From Acetobacteraceae bacterium (GTDB lineage Bacteria > Pseudomonadota > Alphaproteobacteria > Acetobacterales > Acetobacteraceae): a stretch of DNA of 64,000 nt. The position numbers and the translations under genes were made by a program. Under the pieces are notes generated by a model. The model saw only the letters and a program-made list of their open reading frames with translations, did no database searches and was not told the DNA's origin. Positions 8,542 to 17,170 of the stretch are shown piece after piece. Numbering within the stretch: the stretch's first letter is position 1; each line of letters begins with the position of its first letter. The DNA is taken from the NCBI GenBank assembly GCA_024280945.1, contig JAMXLO010000039.1, positions 54,790-118,789 on the forward strand, given 5' to 3'.

Positions 8542-9426
8542 CTAGTGCATCAGATCAAGACCCGGACCTCCACCCAGAATGACGAACATCGCCGGCAGCA
8601 TGAAGATCACCATCGGAATGGTCAGCTTTGCCCCAAGCTTGTGCGCCCTCGCCTCCAGCCGCGTGATCCGATCACGTCGCAACTCTTCGGCGATCGCACG
8701 GAGCGCCTCGCCGAGCGGGGTCCCGTACTGCAAACTTTGATTGAGCATAGTGCCGAACCGCCGCAATCCTTCGCAGGTCGATCGGTTTGACAGATTGCCG
8801 AATGCGTCACGGCGATCCGGCAGCATCCGCATGTCGTCCAGCAGACCGCTGAGTACTCGGCTCACAGCAGGGTTCGATCTCTGCATCTCCTGCGTGACAC
8901 GCGCGATGCCGGCCTCAAGGCCCATCCCGGCCTCACAGCATACGACGAGAAGATCAATCGCGTCCGGCGTGCCGCGTTGTATGGCGGCATTGAACCGACG
9001 GCGAATGAGTCCGAGGACCAAGCGCGGCCCCATAATTCCGGCGACCACTCCAAAAAGAACGAATACAAACCGTGAATTGAAGGGTTGTCCCATGCTGAGA
9101 ATCAGCGCAGCAGTTGGGAACAGCAGCATGCTGAGAATCTTGCCGCCGAGGACAATCGACGTCATCCGGTGCGGGTTGAAACCGGCTGATTGGAGCATAG
9201 TCTTCAGATGCTCGATGTTCTCGGGATGGTAAAAGCGACGGTACCGCGCGCCGATGCCGGACAGCCATTCCGCCAGCGCCAGCAAGGGCCTTGATCGTCC
9301 CGGCCCGTCGGCCATCGCTCTCGCCACGCGGGCATTGAGCGTTCGGAACTGCCACTCACGACCAAGCAGGAGTGCCGCACTCAGCAGACAGACGATGGCA
9401 CCACCCCAGAGGGCAACCTGGTTCAT
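8542..9426 (-). CDS. tadC: TadC, inner-membrane Tad pilus platform protein
   Basis: A 294-residue type II/IV secretion F-domain protein (PF00482) that with TadB forms the inner-membrane platform driven by the CpaF ATPase. An N-terminal membrane helix (GGAIVCLLSAALLL), a central pair of helices (ILSMLLFPTAALILS, FVFVLFGVVAGIMG), the soluble GTPDAIDLLVVCCEAG segment typical of TadC, and a C-terminal helix (LTIPMVIFMLPAMFVIL) are visible. The ATG overlaps the tadB TGA by four bases (ATGA). It is the last gene of the leftward Tad operon; no tadD follows before the convergent lipoprotein gene. Confidence 0.9.
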   Translation of the reverse strand: MNQVALWGGAIVCLLSAALLLGREWQFRTLNARVARAMADGPGRSRPLLALAEWLSGIGARYRRFYHPENIEHLKTMLQSAGFNPHRMTSIVLGGKILSMLLFPTAALILSMGQPFNSRFVFVLFGVVAGIMGPRLVLGLIRRRFNAAIQRGTPDAIDLLVVCCEAGMGLEAGIARVTQEMQRSNPAVSRVLSGLLDDMRMLPDRRDAFGNLSNRSTCEGLRRFGTMLNQSLQYGTPLGEALRAIAEELRRDRITRLEARAHKLGAKLTIPMVIFMLPAMFVILGGGPGLDLMH

Positions 9427-10364
9427 AGCGTCGTCCCCCGTCGGATCATCCACTGAATAACCAGAGCACCCAGGGTCACCGAGGTTCCCGCATACGCCAG
9501 CATCATGCGACCGGTGTGGTCGGTGAACAGCAGGGTCATCATTCTTGGGTTGAGAAGGTACATGAGTCCGCCGACGACGAACGGGGCAGCCGTCAGTGCG
9601 CGCGCCGAAAAGATCACCTCGCCGGCGAGCGCTTTGGCCCGACCGGCCAATCCGACCCGCTGCCGCACGGTGTCGCCCAGTATTTTCAGGGTCTCCGCCA
9701 GGCTGCCGCCGGACTTCGTCTGAACGGCCATCGTCACAGCGAACATGCTGTATTCGGTGACATGCGTGCGGTGGTATATTCCGTACAACGCGTCTTCCGG
9801 CTGGCTGCCGAGTGCCAGCTCCTTCAGGACAAGCTCGAACTGGCCGGCGGTGGGCTGTGGCATGTCATGGGCGACCACTCGAAACGCTTCGGCGACCGGA
9901 AGCCCCGCCTTGACCGTGCTGGTGATCAGTTCGACCACGTCAGGCAGCTGCTGAAACAGCCGGTTCGCGAAGCGGCGCTGCTGCCACCCGAGCAAACTCC
10001 GTGTCACCAAAAGACCGGCACCGGCGGCCGCCAGGGTGACGGTTGGTGGCGCAAACCCCAGAAAGGTGGTGCCGACATAGGAGATCGCAATAAACGCAAT
10101 GCCTCCCATCAGCAGGGCGTATATCGGCCGGATCGTGTAGACGATTCCCGGGTCGTAGTTGATCAAGCGGTGAAAGAGTTGCCACTTTGTCCTGACCTGC
10201 GCCCGGCGCAGCGAAAGTGTCTGAGGTCTCGCGGCTGCCGCGGGCAGGACTGCGGCAAGCTGTCGCTCGATCCGACGCCGCTTGCAGGCATCGAATGCCA
10301 ACCAGAGACCGGCCATCGATGACAGCAAGGCCACGCCGATGCCGATAATGACGGCGGCGTTCAT
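9423..10364 (-). CDS. tadB: TadB, inner-membrane Tad pilus platform protein
   Basis: A 313-residue F-domain membrane protein, partner of TadC. The N-terminal helix (AVIIGIGVALLSSMAGLWL), two central helices and the conserved soluble block LPDVVELITSTVKAGLPVAE (the TadB form of the motif), followed by SLAETLKILGDTVRQR and two C-terminal helices, match the family. The ATG at MNAAV lies one base after the cpaF stop; a longer frame would run into cpaF and is rejected. Confidence 0.9.
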   Translation of the reverse strand: MNAAVIIGIGVALLSSMAGLWLAFDACKRRRIERQLAAVLPAAAARPQTLSLRRAQVRTKWQLFHRLINYDPGIVYTIRPIYALLMGGIAFIAISYVGTTFLGFAPPTVTLAAAGAGLLVTRSLLGWQQRRFANRLFQQLPDVVELITSTVKAGLPVAEAFRVVAHDMPQPTAGQFELVLKELALGSQPEDALYGIYHRTHVTEYSMFAVTMAVQTKSGGSLAETLKILGDTVRQRVGLAGRAKALAGEVIFSARALTAAPFVVGGLMYLLNPRMMTLLFTDHTGRMMLAYAGTSVTLGALVIQWMIRRGTTL

Positions 10365-10365
10365 A

Positions 10366-11694
10366 TCAAATCTCCCGCATACTGTCGGCCCAGGCACGGT
10401 CCAGACCGAAATAGGCGAGCCTGCTCTTGAACCTCGGCACTGCCATCGTCGATTGATAATGTCCGGTAATCCGGCCCTGAGCGGTTTCCTCTTGAAACTG
10501 GAAGACGGCGATGTCGTTGGTGGTGATCACCTCGCCTTCCATGCTGACAACTTCGGCGATCTGCACGATGCGGCGCTGTCCATCGCGCATGCGCTCCGCC
10601 TGGACGATCACATCCAGTGCGCCGACGATCTGCTGGCGAATCGCCCGCGACGGCAGATTGACGTGGCCCATCTGCACCATGTTCTCCACGCGGGTCAGCG
10701 CATCCCGTGCGCTGTTGGCGTGGACGGTCGAGATCGAGCCGTCGTGACCCGTGTTCATCGCCTGAAGCATGTCGAACGCTTCGGCGCCACGCACCTCGCC
10801 GATGATGATGCGATCGGGGCGCATACGCAGAGCGTTGCGGAGCAGATCGCGCTGGGTGACCTGTCCCGTCCCCTCCAGGCTGGGCGGCCGCGTCTCTAAC
10901 CGGATCACATGCGGCTGCTGCAGTTGCAACTCTGCCGCGTCTTCGATGGTAACCACGCGCTCGCTGTGATCGATGAACCGGCTCATCGCATTCAACAGCG
11001 TGGTCTTGCCCGACCCTGTGCCACCCGACACCAGCACGTTGAGACGCGCGCGCGCAGCGATCTCCAGCAGGCGGGCGACGCCCGGCGTCATGGTGCCGTT
11101 GACGACCATGCCTGCCAGGTCAAATCGATGTGTCGGGAATTTGCGGATCGAAATGCACGGGCTGTCGATGGCAAGCGGCGGGAAGATCACGTTGACGCGG
11201 CTGCCATCCGGCAGTCTCGCGTCCACCATCGGGCTGGATTCGTCGATGCGGCGGCCGACGCGTGCCGCGATCTTCTGCGCCACTGCGGCGATATGGTCGT
11301 TGTCGCGGAAGCGGACCGCCACCCGTTCCAGCTTGCCGCTGCGCTCGACGTAGATGTTGGCGGGACCGTTCACCATGATGTCGCTGATCGACTCGTCCAT
11401 CAGCAGTGGCTTGAGCGGCCCGTAGCCTGTCATGTCGTTGGCGATGTCCTCGGCCAACCGGCTCTGCTCGCGCCCCGACAGCTCCATTCGCTGCTCATTG
11501 GCGATGCCGTGAATGATCTCCTCGATCTGACGGCGCAGCACGTCGGGAGCGACGGTCACCGCCACCGATGGGTCGATCTCGCGGATGACCCGATCACGCA
11601 GGGAGATCGGGATGTCGGGCGGAGGCGCCGGGGTTTCCTGTTGAGGCTCTTCCGGCGCCGGAGTCCTGCCGACGATTTCTCGCTTACCGAACAT
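10366..11694 (-). CDS. cpaF: CpaF/TadA secretion ATPase
   Basis: A 442-residue hexameric traffic ATPase that powers Flp pilus assembly at the inner membrane. Features: a proline-rich N-terminal tail, the CpaF block [21 protein letters not shown], Walker A GGTGSGKT (about residues 224-231), the Asp-box [10 protein letters not shown], Walker [15 protein letters not shown] and the His-box [12 protein letters not shown]. Length and all motifs are normal for the family. The gene begins two bases after the cpaE stop. Confidence 0.95.
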   Translation of the reverse strand: MFGKREIVGRTPAPEEPQQETPAPPPDIPISLRDRVIREIDPSVAVTVAPDVLRRQIEEIIHGIANEQRMELSGREQSRLAEDIANDMTGYGPLKPLLMDESISDIMVNGPANIYVERSGKLERVAVRFRDNDHIAAVAQKIAARVGRRIDESSPMVDARLPDGSRVNVIFPPLAIDSPCISIRKFPTHRFDLAGMVVNGTMTPGVARLLEIAARARLNVLVSGGTGSGKTTLLNAMSRFIDHSERVVTIEDAAELQLQQPHVIRLETRPPSLEGTGQVTQRDLLRNALRMRPDRIIIGEVRGAEAFDMLQAMNTGHDGSISTVHANSARDALTRVENMVQMGHVNLPSRAIRQQIVGALDVIVQAERMRDGQRRIVQIAEVVSMEGEVITTNDIAVFQFQEETAQGRITGHYQSTMAVPRFKSRLAYFGLDRAWADSMREI

Positions 11695-11696
11695 GG

Positions 11697-12887
11697 CTAC
11701 CTCTTGAGAAGGCGGCTCATCCAGCTTCTGCGCGTGGTATCGACGCCGCTGATTTCCTGCACGATCGGTGCAAGATGCCGCCGCAGTTTCGGTACGTGCC
11801 TGAAGGCCGGCACGCCGGTATTGACGGCCTGGGTCATCCCACTGCCCAGATCGGGAATCACCATGTCCGGCCTCGCCTCCAATCCCTTGACGATGGTCTC
11901 CAGCGGCAGTCCGCCCGCGCGATCGGCGCGATTGAGGACCGTGAACATGCGGTTCTTGTCGGAGATCAGGCTCACCGCCTTGCGCAGCGCCTTGGCGTTG
12001 CGCAGTCCCGTCACTTCGGCTTCCAGCAACACCAGGACTGTTCGGGCGATCGCAACCACCGACTGGATCGCCGGTGTCAACGGCACCGGCAGATCGACCA
12101 AGACATAGTTGAAGCGATTGCGCAGCAGCCGCACGACATTCTGAACGCCCGCCTCGGTGATATGCAGCTCGGCATTCAGCGCCTCATCGGCGGCGATCAG
12201 CCGCACCCGATCGTTCACCTCGATTGCCGCACGCTCCAGGAACAGCTCGTCGGCGCGTTCCGGATTTTCCAGCGCGATCCGCAGGCCCGGCCCGGGCTGT
12301 ACGCCGAGCATCACCGCGGTCTCGCCGCCTTGCAGATGCAGGTCCAGCAAGGCAACCCTGGCCTTTGTGGTATCAGCCAGCTGCAAGGCGAGATTGACTG
12401 CGATGCTGGTCGCGCCCGCCCCGCCCTGCGCGCCACACACCGCGACGACATGGCCGCTGCGATCGACACGCGGCTTCTCGCCAACCAGTTTCGGGCGCAG
12501 CACGTGGTTGATCATGTCGCGACTGATCGGCTTGTACAGATACTCCATCGCGCCCATCCGAAGCATGGCGCGATAGAATCCGATGTCGCTGTTGTCACCG
12601 ATCAACGCCACCGGAACATCGGTCGGGCAAACGCGTGCCAGATCCTCCAGCGCCTTGATCGGATCATCGATTCCGCTGATGTCCACGATCAGCGAGGCCA
12701 GCTCGTAGTCGGTCTCGAGCATCCGGATAGCGTGGCGAATGTTGCCCTTCCGTAGATCCAGGTGGGCATCGTCCAGTGCGGTGCGCAGGGCCGTGGTAGT
12801 GGCTTCATCATTGACGAAGGCGACGATCCGATCGCAGCGCAGGAACGACCGCTCCGGCTGCATGGAAACTGCAATGCTACCGTCCAC
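11697..12887 (-). CDS. cpaE: CpaE/TadZ pilus-localising ATPase
   Basis: A 396-residue protein with an N-terminal receiver-like domain (about residues 15-125, containing LIVDISGIDDP) and a MinD/ParA-like ATPase domain starting near residue 148 with the deviant Walker loop GAQGGAGATS. TadZ/CpaE proteins place the Tad machine at the cell pole. The start is GTG with AGGAG upstream, overlapping the 3' end of cpaB by 11 bases. In other Tad loci secretin genes usually lie between cpaB and cpaE; here the two genes overlap. Confidence 0.92.
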   Translation of the reverse strand: MDGSIAVSMQPERSFLRCDRIVAFVNDEATTTALRTALDDAHLDLRKGNIRHAIRMLETDYELASLIVDISGIDDPIKALEDLARVCPTDVPVALIGDNSDIGFYRAMLRMGAMEYLYKPISRDMINHVLRPKLVGEKPRVDRSGHVVAVCGAQGGAGATSIAVNLALQLADTTKARVALLDLHLQGGETAVMLGVQPGPGLRIALENPERADELFLERAAIEVNDRVRLIAADEALNAELHITEAGVQNVVRLLRNRFNYVLVDLPVPLTPAIQSVVAIARTVLVLLEAEVTGLRNAKALRKAVSLISDKNRMFTVLNRADRAGGLPLETIVKGLEARPDMVIPDLGSGMTQAVNTGVPAFRHVPKLRRHLAPIVQEISGVDTTRRSWMSRLLKR

Positions 12888-13719
12888 GGGAATCTCCTGT
12901 TCTGAACGACCAGTCGGTCTCCTTGCCGCCCTCGATGACCTTCATGGTGGTGCCGGCTGAAGCCCGCGACAGTGCCGGCGAGACATCACCGCCGAAGGTC
13001 GATGAACCGGGACTGATGACATCGGGTTCTACAGCGGAACGGATCGCCAGGGTAAGCTTGCCCAGGTGTTCGGCGACGGTGACCTGTTCGACCTGTTCCG
13101 GCAGCACCTGCAGTGTCACGGTCCGTGCCACCTTTCCGGCTGTGGCACCGTTCGCGCCCTGCACGATCTCCTGGTCGATGCCAATGACCCGGATGTTAGA
13201 CAGCACGGTCTCGCTCAGTGCGCGATGCGCTACGTTTGCGTGCTCGATCTCGTGTGTCAGCACGACATCCACGTGGTCGCCGGGCCAGACAAGGCCGGAT
13301 ACGCCGGACACGGCATCGACGGCGATGCTGACGGCACGCATGCCGGGAGCGAGAACGCTGGCGAGAAAGCCGCGATCGCGTGGCCGCAGAACCGCAGCCG
13401 AAGTCACCGCATCACCCGTATTAAGATAGTCACGGATCAGCGAACCGCGCAGACCAGCCTTGTTCTCCGCGCTGTCGACGATTGCGCCGGATGGCAGATC
13501 GGCCGATGCGACCGAGCGCGTGGCAAAATCTTCGTCGCGCGCCAGTGTGCCTGCCGGCAACGGATGGGCGGCGACGACATAGTTGACCATGAGTGGCGGC
13601 GGTGCTGGGGCGTTCTGCGGCTGGACAACGGGACGATCCTTGTTCAGGACCAGGAACCCGAGCGCGACGGCGATAAACAACAGCCCCCCCGCCAGAGAGA
13701 GACGCACACTAGAGGACAT
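12877..13719 (-). CDS. cpaB: CpaB/RcpC Tad pilus periplasmic protein
   Basis: A 280-residue protein with an N-terminal signal anchor (LAGGLLFIAVALGFLVL), an SAF domain (VVAAHPLPAGTLARDEDFA) and a RcpC/CpaB domain (MRAVSIAVDAVSGVSGLVWP-GDHVDVVLT). CpaB acts in the periplasm with the outer-membrane secretin, modulating pilus export. The ATG at 13719 has GGAG eight bases upstream and overlaps the cpaA gene; a TTG twelve bases earlier is possible but less likely. It is unusual that no secretin gene accompanies it here. Confidence 0.9.
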   Translation of the reverse strand: MSSSVRLSLAGGLLFIAVALGFLVLNKDRPVVQPQNAPAPPPLMVNYVVAAHPLPAGTLARDEDFATRSVASADLPSGAIVDSAENKAGLRGSLIRDYLNTGDAVTSAAVLRPRDRGFLASVLAPGMRAVSIAVDAVSGVSGLVWPGDHVDVVLTHEIEHANVAHRALSETVLSNIRVIGIDQEIVQGANGATAGKVARTVTLQVLPEQVEQVTVAEHLGKLTLAIRSAVEPDVISPGSSTFGGDVSPALSRASAGTTMKVIEGGKETDWSFRTGDSRGR

Positions 13720-14236
13720 GGTTCGCTCCAATGATCAGGGCCCAGATGCCGCCAGCCGCGATGGCGACCCCGTACGGCAACGGCGCACGTCGCAGGTTGC
13801 GCCATCGTTCAATAGCATAGACACGGCGAAGAAATGATGAACCGACCGGCGGTAAAGTCGGTCGCGGCAGGCGCCGCAATGCAAGATGCAGCAACGCGAC
13901 AACTCCGCCGGCCAGTGATATCGCGGTAAGCAGCTGCAGAAGGGCGATAAACGACAGACCGATGGCCACGGCACCCAGCAACTTCACGTCGCCCCCGCCG
14001 AGATAGCCGCGGGAGTACAGAAGAAAGAGCATCGCAAACAGCAGAGCGGTCGTTGCGACCGACACCATCAGTTGCGACGGGTCGGAGAATGGCAGGCGGG
14101 CAATCGCCGCGACCGCAAGCAGTGCACATATCCTGTTAGGAATGATGCGCGCGGCAATGTCGGACATCGCCGCGCACAACAAGAGGCAGACTTGCAGGAT
14201 GGCAATGATGAGTAGCAGATCCATGTTGCGAACCAT
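13709..14236 (-). CDS. cpaA: CpaA/TadV prepilin peptidase
   Basis: A 175-residue A24-family aspartic peptidase that cleaves the leader of the Flp prepilin at the inner membrane. The two catalytic aspartates are in DIAARIIPN (near residue 26) and YLGGGDVKLLG (near residue 83); six or so hydrophobic segments fill the rest. It is of the short TadV type without the N-terminal methylase domain. A second ATG four codons in is an alternative start. It lies directly downstream of flp, separated by a hairpin that may lower its expression. Confidence 0.9.
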   Translation of the reverse strand: MVRNMDLLLIIAILQVCLLLCAAMSDIAARIIPNRICALLAVAAIARLPFSDPSQLMVSVATTALLFAMLFLLYSRGYLGGGDVKLLGAVAIGLSFIALLQLLTAISLAGGVVALLHLALRRLPRPTLPPVGSSFLRRVYAIERWRNLRRAPLPYGVAIAAGGIWALIIGANHVL

Positions 14237-14255
14237 CGGCCATCCCGGGGAATAA

Positions 14256-14286
14256 GAAGGGCATCGGGAATGATCTAATGCCCTTC
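14256..14286 (-). terminator. Hairpin between flp and cpaA (partial terminator)
   Basis: Perfect 9-bp inverted repeat GAAGGGCAT / ATGCCCTTC with a 13-base loop, followed on the minus strand by TTATT. It sits between the flp stop and the cpaA start. In Tad and type IV pilus operons such a hairpin lets the pilin be made in excess of the machinery. Confidence 0.65.
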
Positions 14287-14293
14287 CCTTGAA

Positions 14294-14497
14294 TTAGGTC
14301 GGCATCTTCTTGACGACTACGTCGATCCCATCCTTCAACGCCTTTCCGATACCGGTGCTCGTGTCGGTGCCAAATGCAAGGAGCACCGCGCCCACGATGC
14401 AAGCCGCCACGATCACGTACTCGAACGAAACCACGCCATCCTGATTGTCGCGGAGGCGAAGAGCGGCCTCGCGGGCACCGATATAAAACTTCAACAT
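14294..14497 (-). CDS. flp: Flp/Fap-type pilin
   Basis: A 67-residue major pilin precursor. The prepilin signature is DNQDGVVSFEYVIVAACIVG: cleavage by CpaA is expected just before a Val/Ser-Phe-Glu-Tyr segment, leaving the conserved Glu-Tyr at the mature N-terminal region, followed by one hydrophobic helix (IVAACIVGAVLLAFG) and a lysine-containing tail. The ATG at MLKFY has AAGGGAA upstream; a GTG nine codons earlier is less likely. First gene of the leftward Tad operon, behind a near-consensus promoter. Confidence 0.88.
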   Translation of the reverse strand: MLKFYIGAREAALRLRDNQDGVVSFEYVIVAACIVGAVLLAFGTDTSTGIGKALKDGIDVVVKKMPT

Positions 14498-14575
14498 AGC
14501 AGGAATTCCCTTGAAGAATGACACGGTGGGTTCACGGATCCACCCATCGAGGGCGACTTCGCCTCAACGGGTGAT

Positions 14576-14604
14576 CTTATAACTCAAAGTTGAGACACTG
14601 TCAA
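14576..14604 (-). promoter_or_regulatory. Near-consensus sigma-70 promoter of the flp-tadC operon
   Basis: On the minus strand TTGACA (14599-14604), a 17-base spacer, then TATAAG (14576-14581). The spacer holds an inverted repeat CTCAA-AG-TTGAG (14583-14594, plus-strand reading), a candidate operator between -35 and -10. The transcript would start about 70 bases before the flp ATG. The region from 14575 to 14760 is clearly more AT-rich than its flanks. Confidence 0.7.
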
Positions 14605-14632
14605 TAAAGCACAACCTCATTTAAGAATACAT

Positions 14633-14687
14633 TTGCATGCAATTACGGTGAGTACAATACAACTGCATGCATCGATACAACTGTATG
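14633..14687. promoter_or_regulatory. Palindrome and 18-bp-spaced direct repeats in the Tad divergent region
   Basis: A perfect palindrome TTGCATGCAA (14633-14642) is followed by two copies of ATACAACTGYATG at 14657-14669 and 14675-14687, exactly 18 bp apart. They lie between the flp promoter and the tadE-side promoter and could bind a regulator acting on both. No known consensus was recognised. Confidence 0.45.
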
Positions 14688-14718
14688 GAGAGATAAATGA
14701 TTTCTTCTCTCGTTATTA

Positions 14719-14748
14719 TTGTATCCGTATCACGTAGTGTGCTATATT
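14719..14748 (+). promoter_or_regulatory. Probable promoter of tadE-tadG
   Basis: TTGTAT (14719-14724), 18-base spacer, TATATT (14743-14748). The start of transcription would be near 14755, giving a leader of about 130 bases before the tadE ATG. Confidence 0.45.
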
Positions 14749-14885
14749 CAAGCTGTTTGAGGCAAGGACGAGTAGCCCGGGAGGCTCATTGTTGAAGATG
14801 CTGCTTCAAGTTTGTCGCTGCATACCAGGCAATGCGCGGCCTGGCGCAGTATGTCGAGACGGACTCCTGGCGATGGAGTAAGCCA

Positions 14886-15323
14886 ATGCGCAAATTCTGG
14901 AAGCATGAACGGCGTGGTGTTGCCGCCCTGGAATTCGTATTGGTGGCCCCGGCGCTGTTCATGGTGATTTTCGTCGGGGCTGAGCTCAGTATCCTGCTGG
15001 CCAGGTACATGACTCTGGCAAATGCTGCCGTTGTTGGGGCAAAGCAATTTGCATTCAGTGCCGGTGTCAGTGCAACGCCTTACGATGACGCGATGAGTGC
15101 AATCCAAGGATCGGCATCGACACTGAACCTGTCGACGTCGGGCATAACTCTATCCGTCAATGGGACAGCTTGTACTACCAATACAGCATGCGGCGATGCA
15201 CTGCAGGCCGGCACCGGTTATGTGACGGTTCAACTGACCTACTCATGCGTCGACCTTAACATGTTCTACAATATGTTACCCGTCTGTAGCATCTCATCGC
15301 AGCAATCGGAGCGCGTACAATGA
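14886..15323 (+). CDS. tadE: TadE-like minor pseudopilin
   Basis: A 145-residue TadE/TadF-family protein. The N-terminus (RRGVAALEFVLVAPALFMVI) is the TadE signature: a prepilin-like leader, the conserved Glu and a single membrane helix, after which comes a periplasmic domain with several cysteines. The ATG at MRKFW follows GGAGTAA; an earlier in-frame start lacks support. Its stop overlaps the tadG ATG (ATGA). It is transcribed away from the main Tad operon across the shared regulatory region. Confidence 0.8.
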   Translation: MRKFWKHERRGVAALEFVLVAPALFMVIFVGAELSILLARYMTLANAAVVGAKQFAFSAGVSATPYDDAMSAIQGSASTLNLSTSGITLSVNGTACTTNTACGDALQAGTGYVTVQLTYSCVDLNMFYNMLPVCSISSQQSERVQ

Positions 15324-16951
15324 AGCCCCTTCGCCAATTGCTGAGGAACAAAAAAGGCTCCGTCGCTTTCGCCGCAACGATTTGTATGTTCAGCTTGCTC
15401 GGTTTGACGGCCTTCTCGGTGGACGCGGGCTACGCCTATCTGGCGTATAACAAACTACGCGCGTCCACCGAGGCTGCGGCATTGGCTGGCGCCAAGGATA
15501 TTGGGGTTGGTGGCACACCGATCGACACGGCGAAGGCTTACAGTGCCATATCCGGCGGGAAGAACGCTATCTCAGGCATCATCGCCACGATGACGAGCGG
15601 TTATCCGGCCTTGACATGCTTCAGCGGTGCGCAGTCTCGGGGATTGGCCTGCTCGACCAATCAAACGCCCAGCACGTCGGCCAATGGCATTCTGGTGCAG
15701 CAGACAGCGGTCGTTCCGCTATTCTTCGCAAGTTTTATTGGTGTACCGTCGGTTACTTTGTCCGCGAATGCGATAGCGCTTGCGGCAGGGCAGGCGCTGC
15801 CGCCGCTCAACGTTGCGTTCATCCTCGATACCACGGCGTCCATGAAGAACAACGATACAGCCTGCGGCAAGACCCGAATTGCTTGTGCAATCCAAGGCTT
15901 CAAGACATTGTTGGGCGAACTCTGGCCCTGCAAATATGGCGAGACATGCACTGGCTCAGACCCCGTGGATTTGGCGACAGTATTACAATTCCCGCCGGTA
16001 CAGATCGCGCCAACGGCTGGCGCTTGCAGCAGCCTTACGACCGTGGCGTATGCCGGAATAACTGGCAAGACCAGCAGCAAGACCTCAAGTGGTCAAACTG
16101 CTCTAAATTTTACTTCGACGCCCCCTTTTCCGACCGGAACAGCGGCAAGATCCTCGTCTGTCGTCAGTAACTGGCCGTTTCCTGGCCAAGTCACCGACAT
16201 GTCCGGGTCATCCAATATCGGCGCAGGTACCTACATTGCATCGACGACCAAGACCACGGCGGTGATGAGTCCTGCGCTAGCGCCAAACAAAACCGTGTCG
16301 TCAGGTGACTCCATCGCTGTGTGGCCTCCTGTTTATCAGCTCTTGCCCTTCTCTGGGGACTATCGGATTTCGGACACCGCAACGGCGTTGAACACCAGTT
16401 CCAATCTCGTCAACTGTCTGAACACCTTGAAAGCGGTCGGTGGTTTTGGCACGTACTATGCTGATGCGATCAACGCCGCCCAGCAAACTCTGACGGCCAA
16501 TGCCCGAACCGGAACGCGCAACGTGATCATCCTGCTGGCCGACGGCGAAGCAAACGCGACGGCCTCGGACATGGTGGCACAAGGCAGCAGCAATCTGGCC
16601 AAAGACGAGTGCAAGGCGGCAGTCACAGCGGCGCAGAATGCGGCGAAGAACGGCACGTGGGTCTACTCCATCGCCTATGGTACCTCGACGGGCGGCTGCT
16701 CGACGGACTCGGGATCCTATACCAATGCTTGCTATGTGATGGGGCAGATTGCCAATGTTCCTAACGCCAATGCTTCTGGCTTCGTCAATGATCCAACCAA
16801 ATTCTATTCCGACAAGGCAAATGGTTGCGTATCACCTGCACATTCCACAACTGCCTTGAACACGATGTTTCAGAATATCGCCTATTCTTTGACAGCGCCG
16901 AGGCTGTTGCCCGTGGCCTGCTTCGCGCAAAAACCTCCAGGGTATTGCTAG
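15320..16951 (+). CDS. tadG: TadG-like pilus assembly protein with von Willebrand A domain
   Basis: A 543-residue Tad-associated protein. The N-terminal segment (KKGSVAFAATICMFSLLGLT, then FSVDAGYAYL) is the TadG/PilY-like membrane anchor domain; from about residue 160 a vWA domain starts with AFILDTTASM (a DTTAS variant of the MIDAS DxSxS motif) and has a VIILLADGEAN strand near residue 400. Many paired cysteines in the C-terminal half suggest an extracellular or periplasmic disulfide-linked domain. Coupled to tadE by a 4-base overlap. TadG is thought to anchor or stabilise the pilus. Confidence 0.85.
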   Translation: MKPLRQLLRNKKGSVAFAATICMFSLLGLTAFSVDAGYAYLAYNKLRASTEAAALAGAKDIGVGGTPIDTAKAYSAISGGKNAISGIIATMTSGYPALTCFSGAQSRGLACSTNQTPSTSANGILVQQTAVVPLFFASFIGVPSVTLSANAIALAAGQALPPLNVAFILDTTASMKNNDTACGKTRIACAIQGFKTLLGELWPCKYGETCTGSDPVDLATVLQFPPVQIAPTAGACSSLTTVAYAGITGKTSSKTSSGQTALNFTSTPPFPTGTAARSSSVVSNWPFPGQVTDMSGSSNIGAGTYIASTTKTTAVMSPALAPNKTVSSGDSIAVWPPVYQLLPFSGDYRISDTATALNTSSNLVNCLNTLKAVGGFGTYYADAINAAQQTLTANARTGTRNVIILLADGEANATASDMVAQGSSNLAKDECKAAVTAAQNAAKNGTWVYSIAYGTSTGGCSTDSGSYTNACYVMGQIANVPNANASGFVNDPTKFYSDKANGCVSPAHSTTALNTMFQNIAYSLTAPRLLPVACFAQKPPGYC

Positions 16952-16959
16952 GTGCACCG

Positions 16960-16980
16960 GGACGACCTTCCCGGTCGTCC
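16960..16980 (+). terminator. Hairpin after tadG
   Basis: GGACGACC-TTCCC-GGTCGTCC, a perfect 8-bp GC-rich stem with a 5-base loop, starting nine bases after the tadG stop. No U-tract follows. Confidence 0.55.
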
Positions 16981-16997
16981 AGCACTCGTCGCTCTGG

Positions 16998-17030
16998 TGA
17001 ACACTGCAAGATCATACGTGATAGTGTTCA
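16998..17030 (+). other. Structured element: nested stem with TACG tetraloop
   Basis: Outer arms TGAACACT / AGTGTTCA (8 bp, perfect) enclose a GCAAG bulge and an inner ATCA-TACG-TGAT stem. As RNA this is a bulged hairpin with a UACG loop. It lies 17 bases after the tadG hairpin in a 220-base region with no gene. It could be a second terminator, an mRNA-end stabiliser or part of a small RNA. Confidence 0.4.
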
Positions 17031-17170
17031 GCTTGTGGGCGCCAGCCAGTTCGCTGCCTTCCCGTCGTCCAGTCTGACAATCGCAGAGGCAGCTCGCGGC
17101 GAGCGAAACCTGATCGAGGTTCGCTCACCTGCCAGCGACGCAATACCAATAGGCAAGCCCGCCAACTACT

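Noticed and set aside
10909..12755. Long plus-strand frames over cpaF and cpaE
   Set aside because: Antisense to a Tad operon with full motifs and tight junctions.
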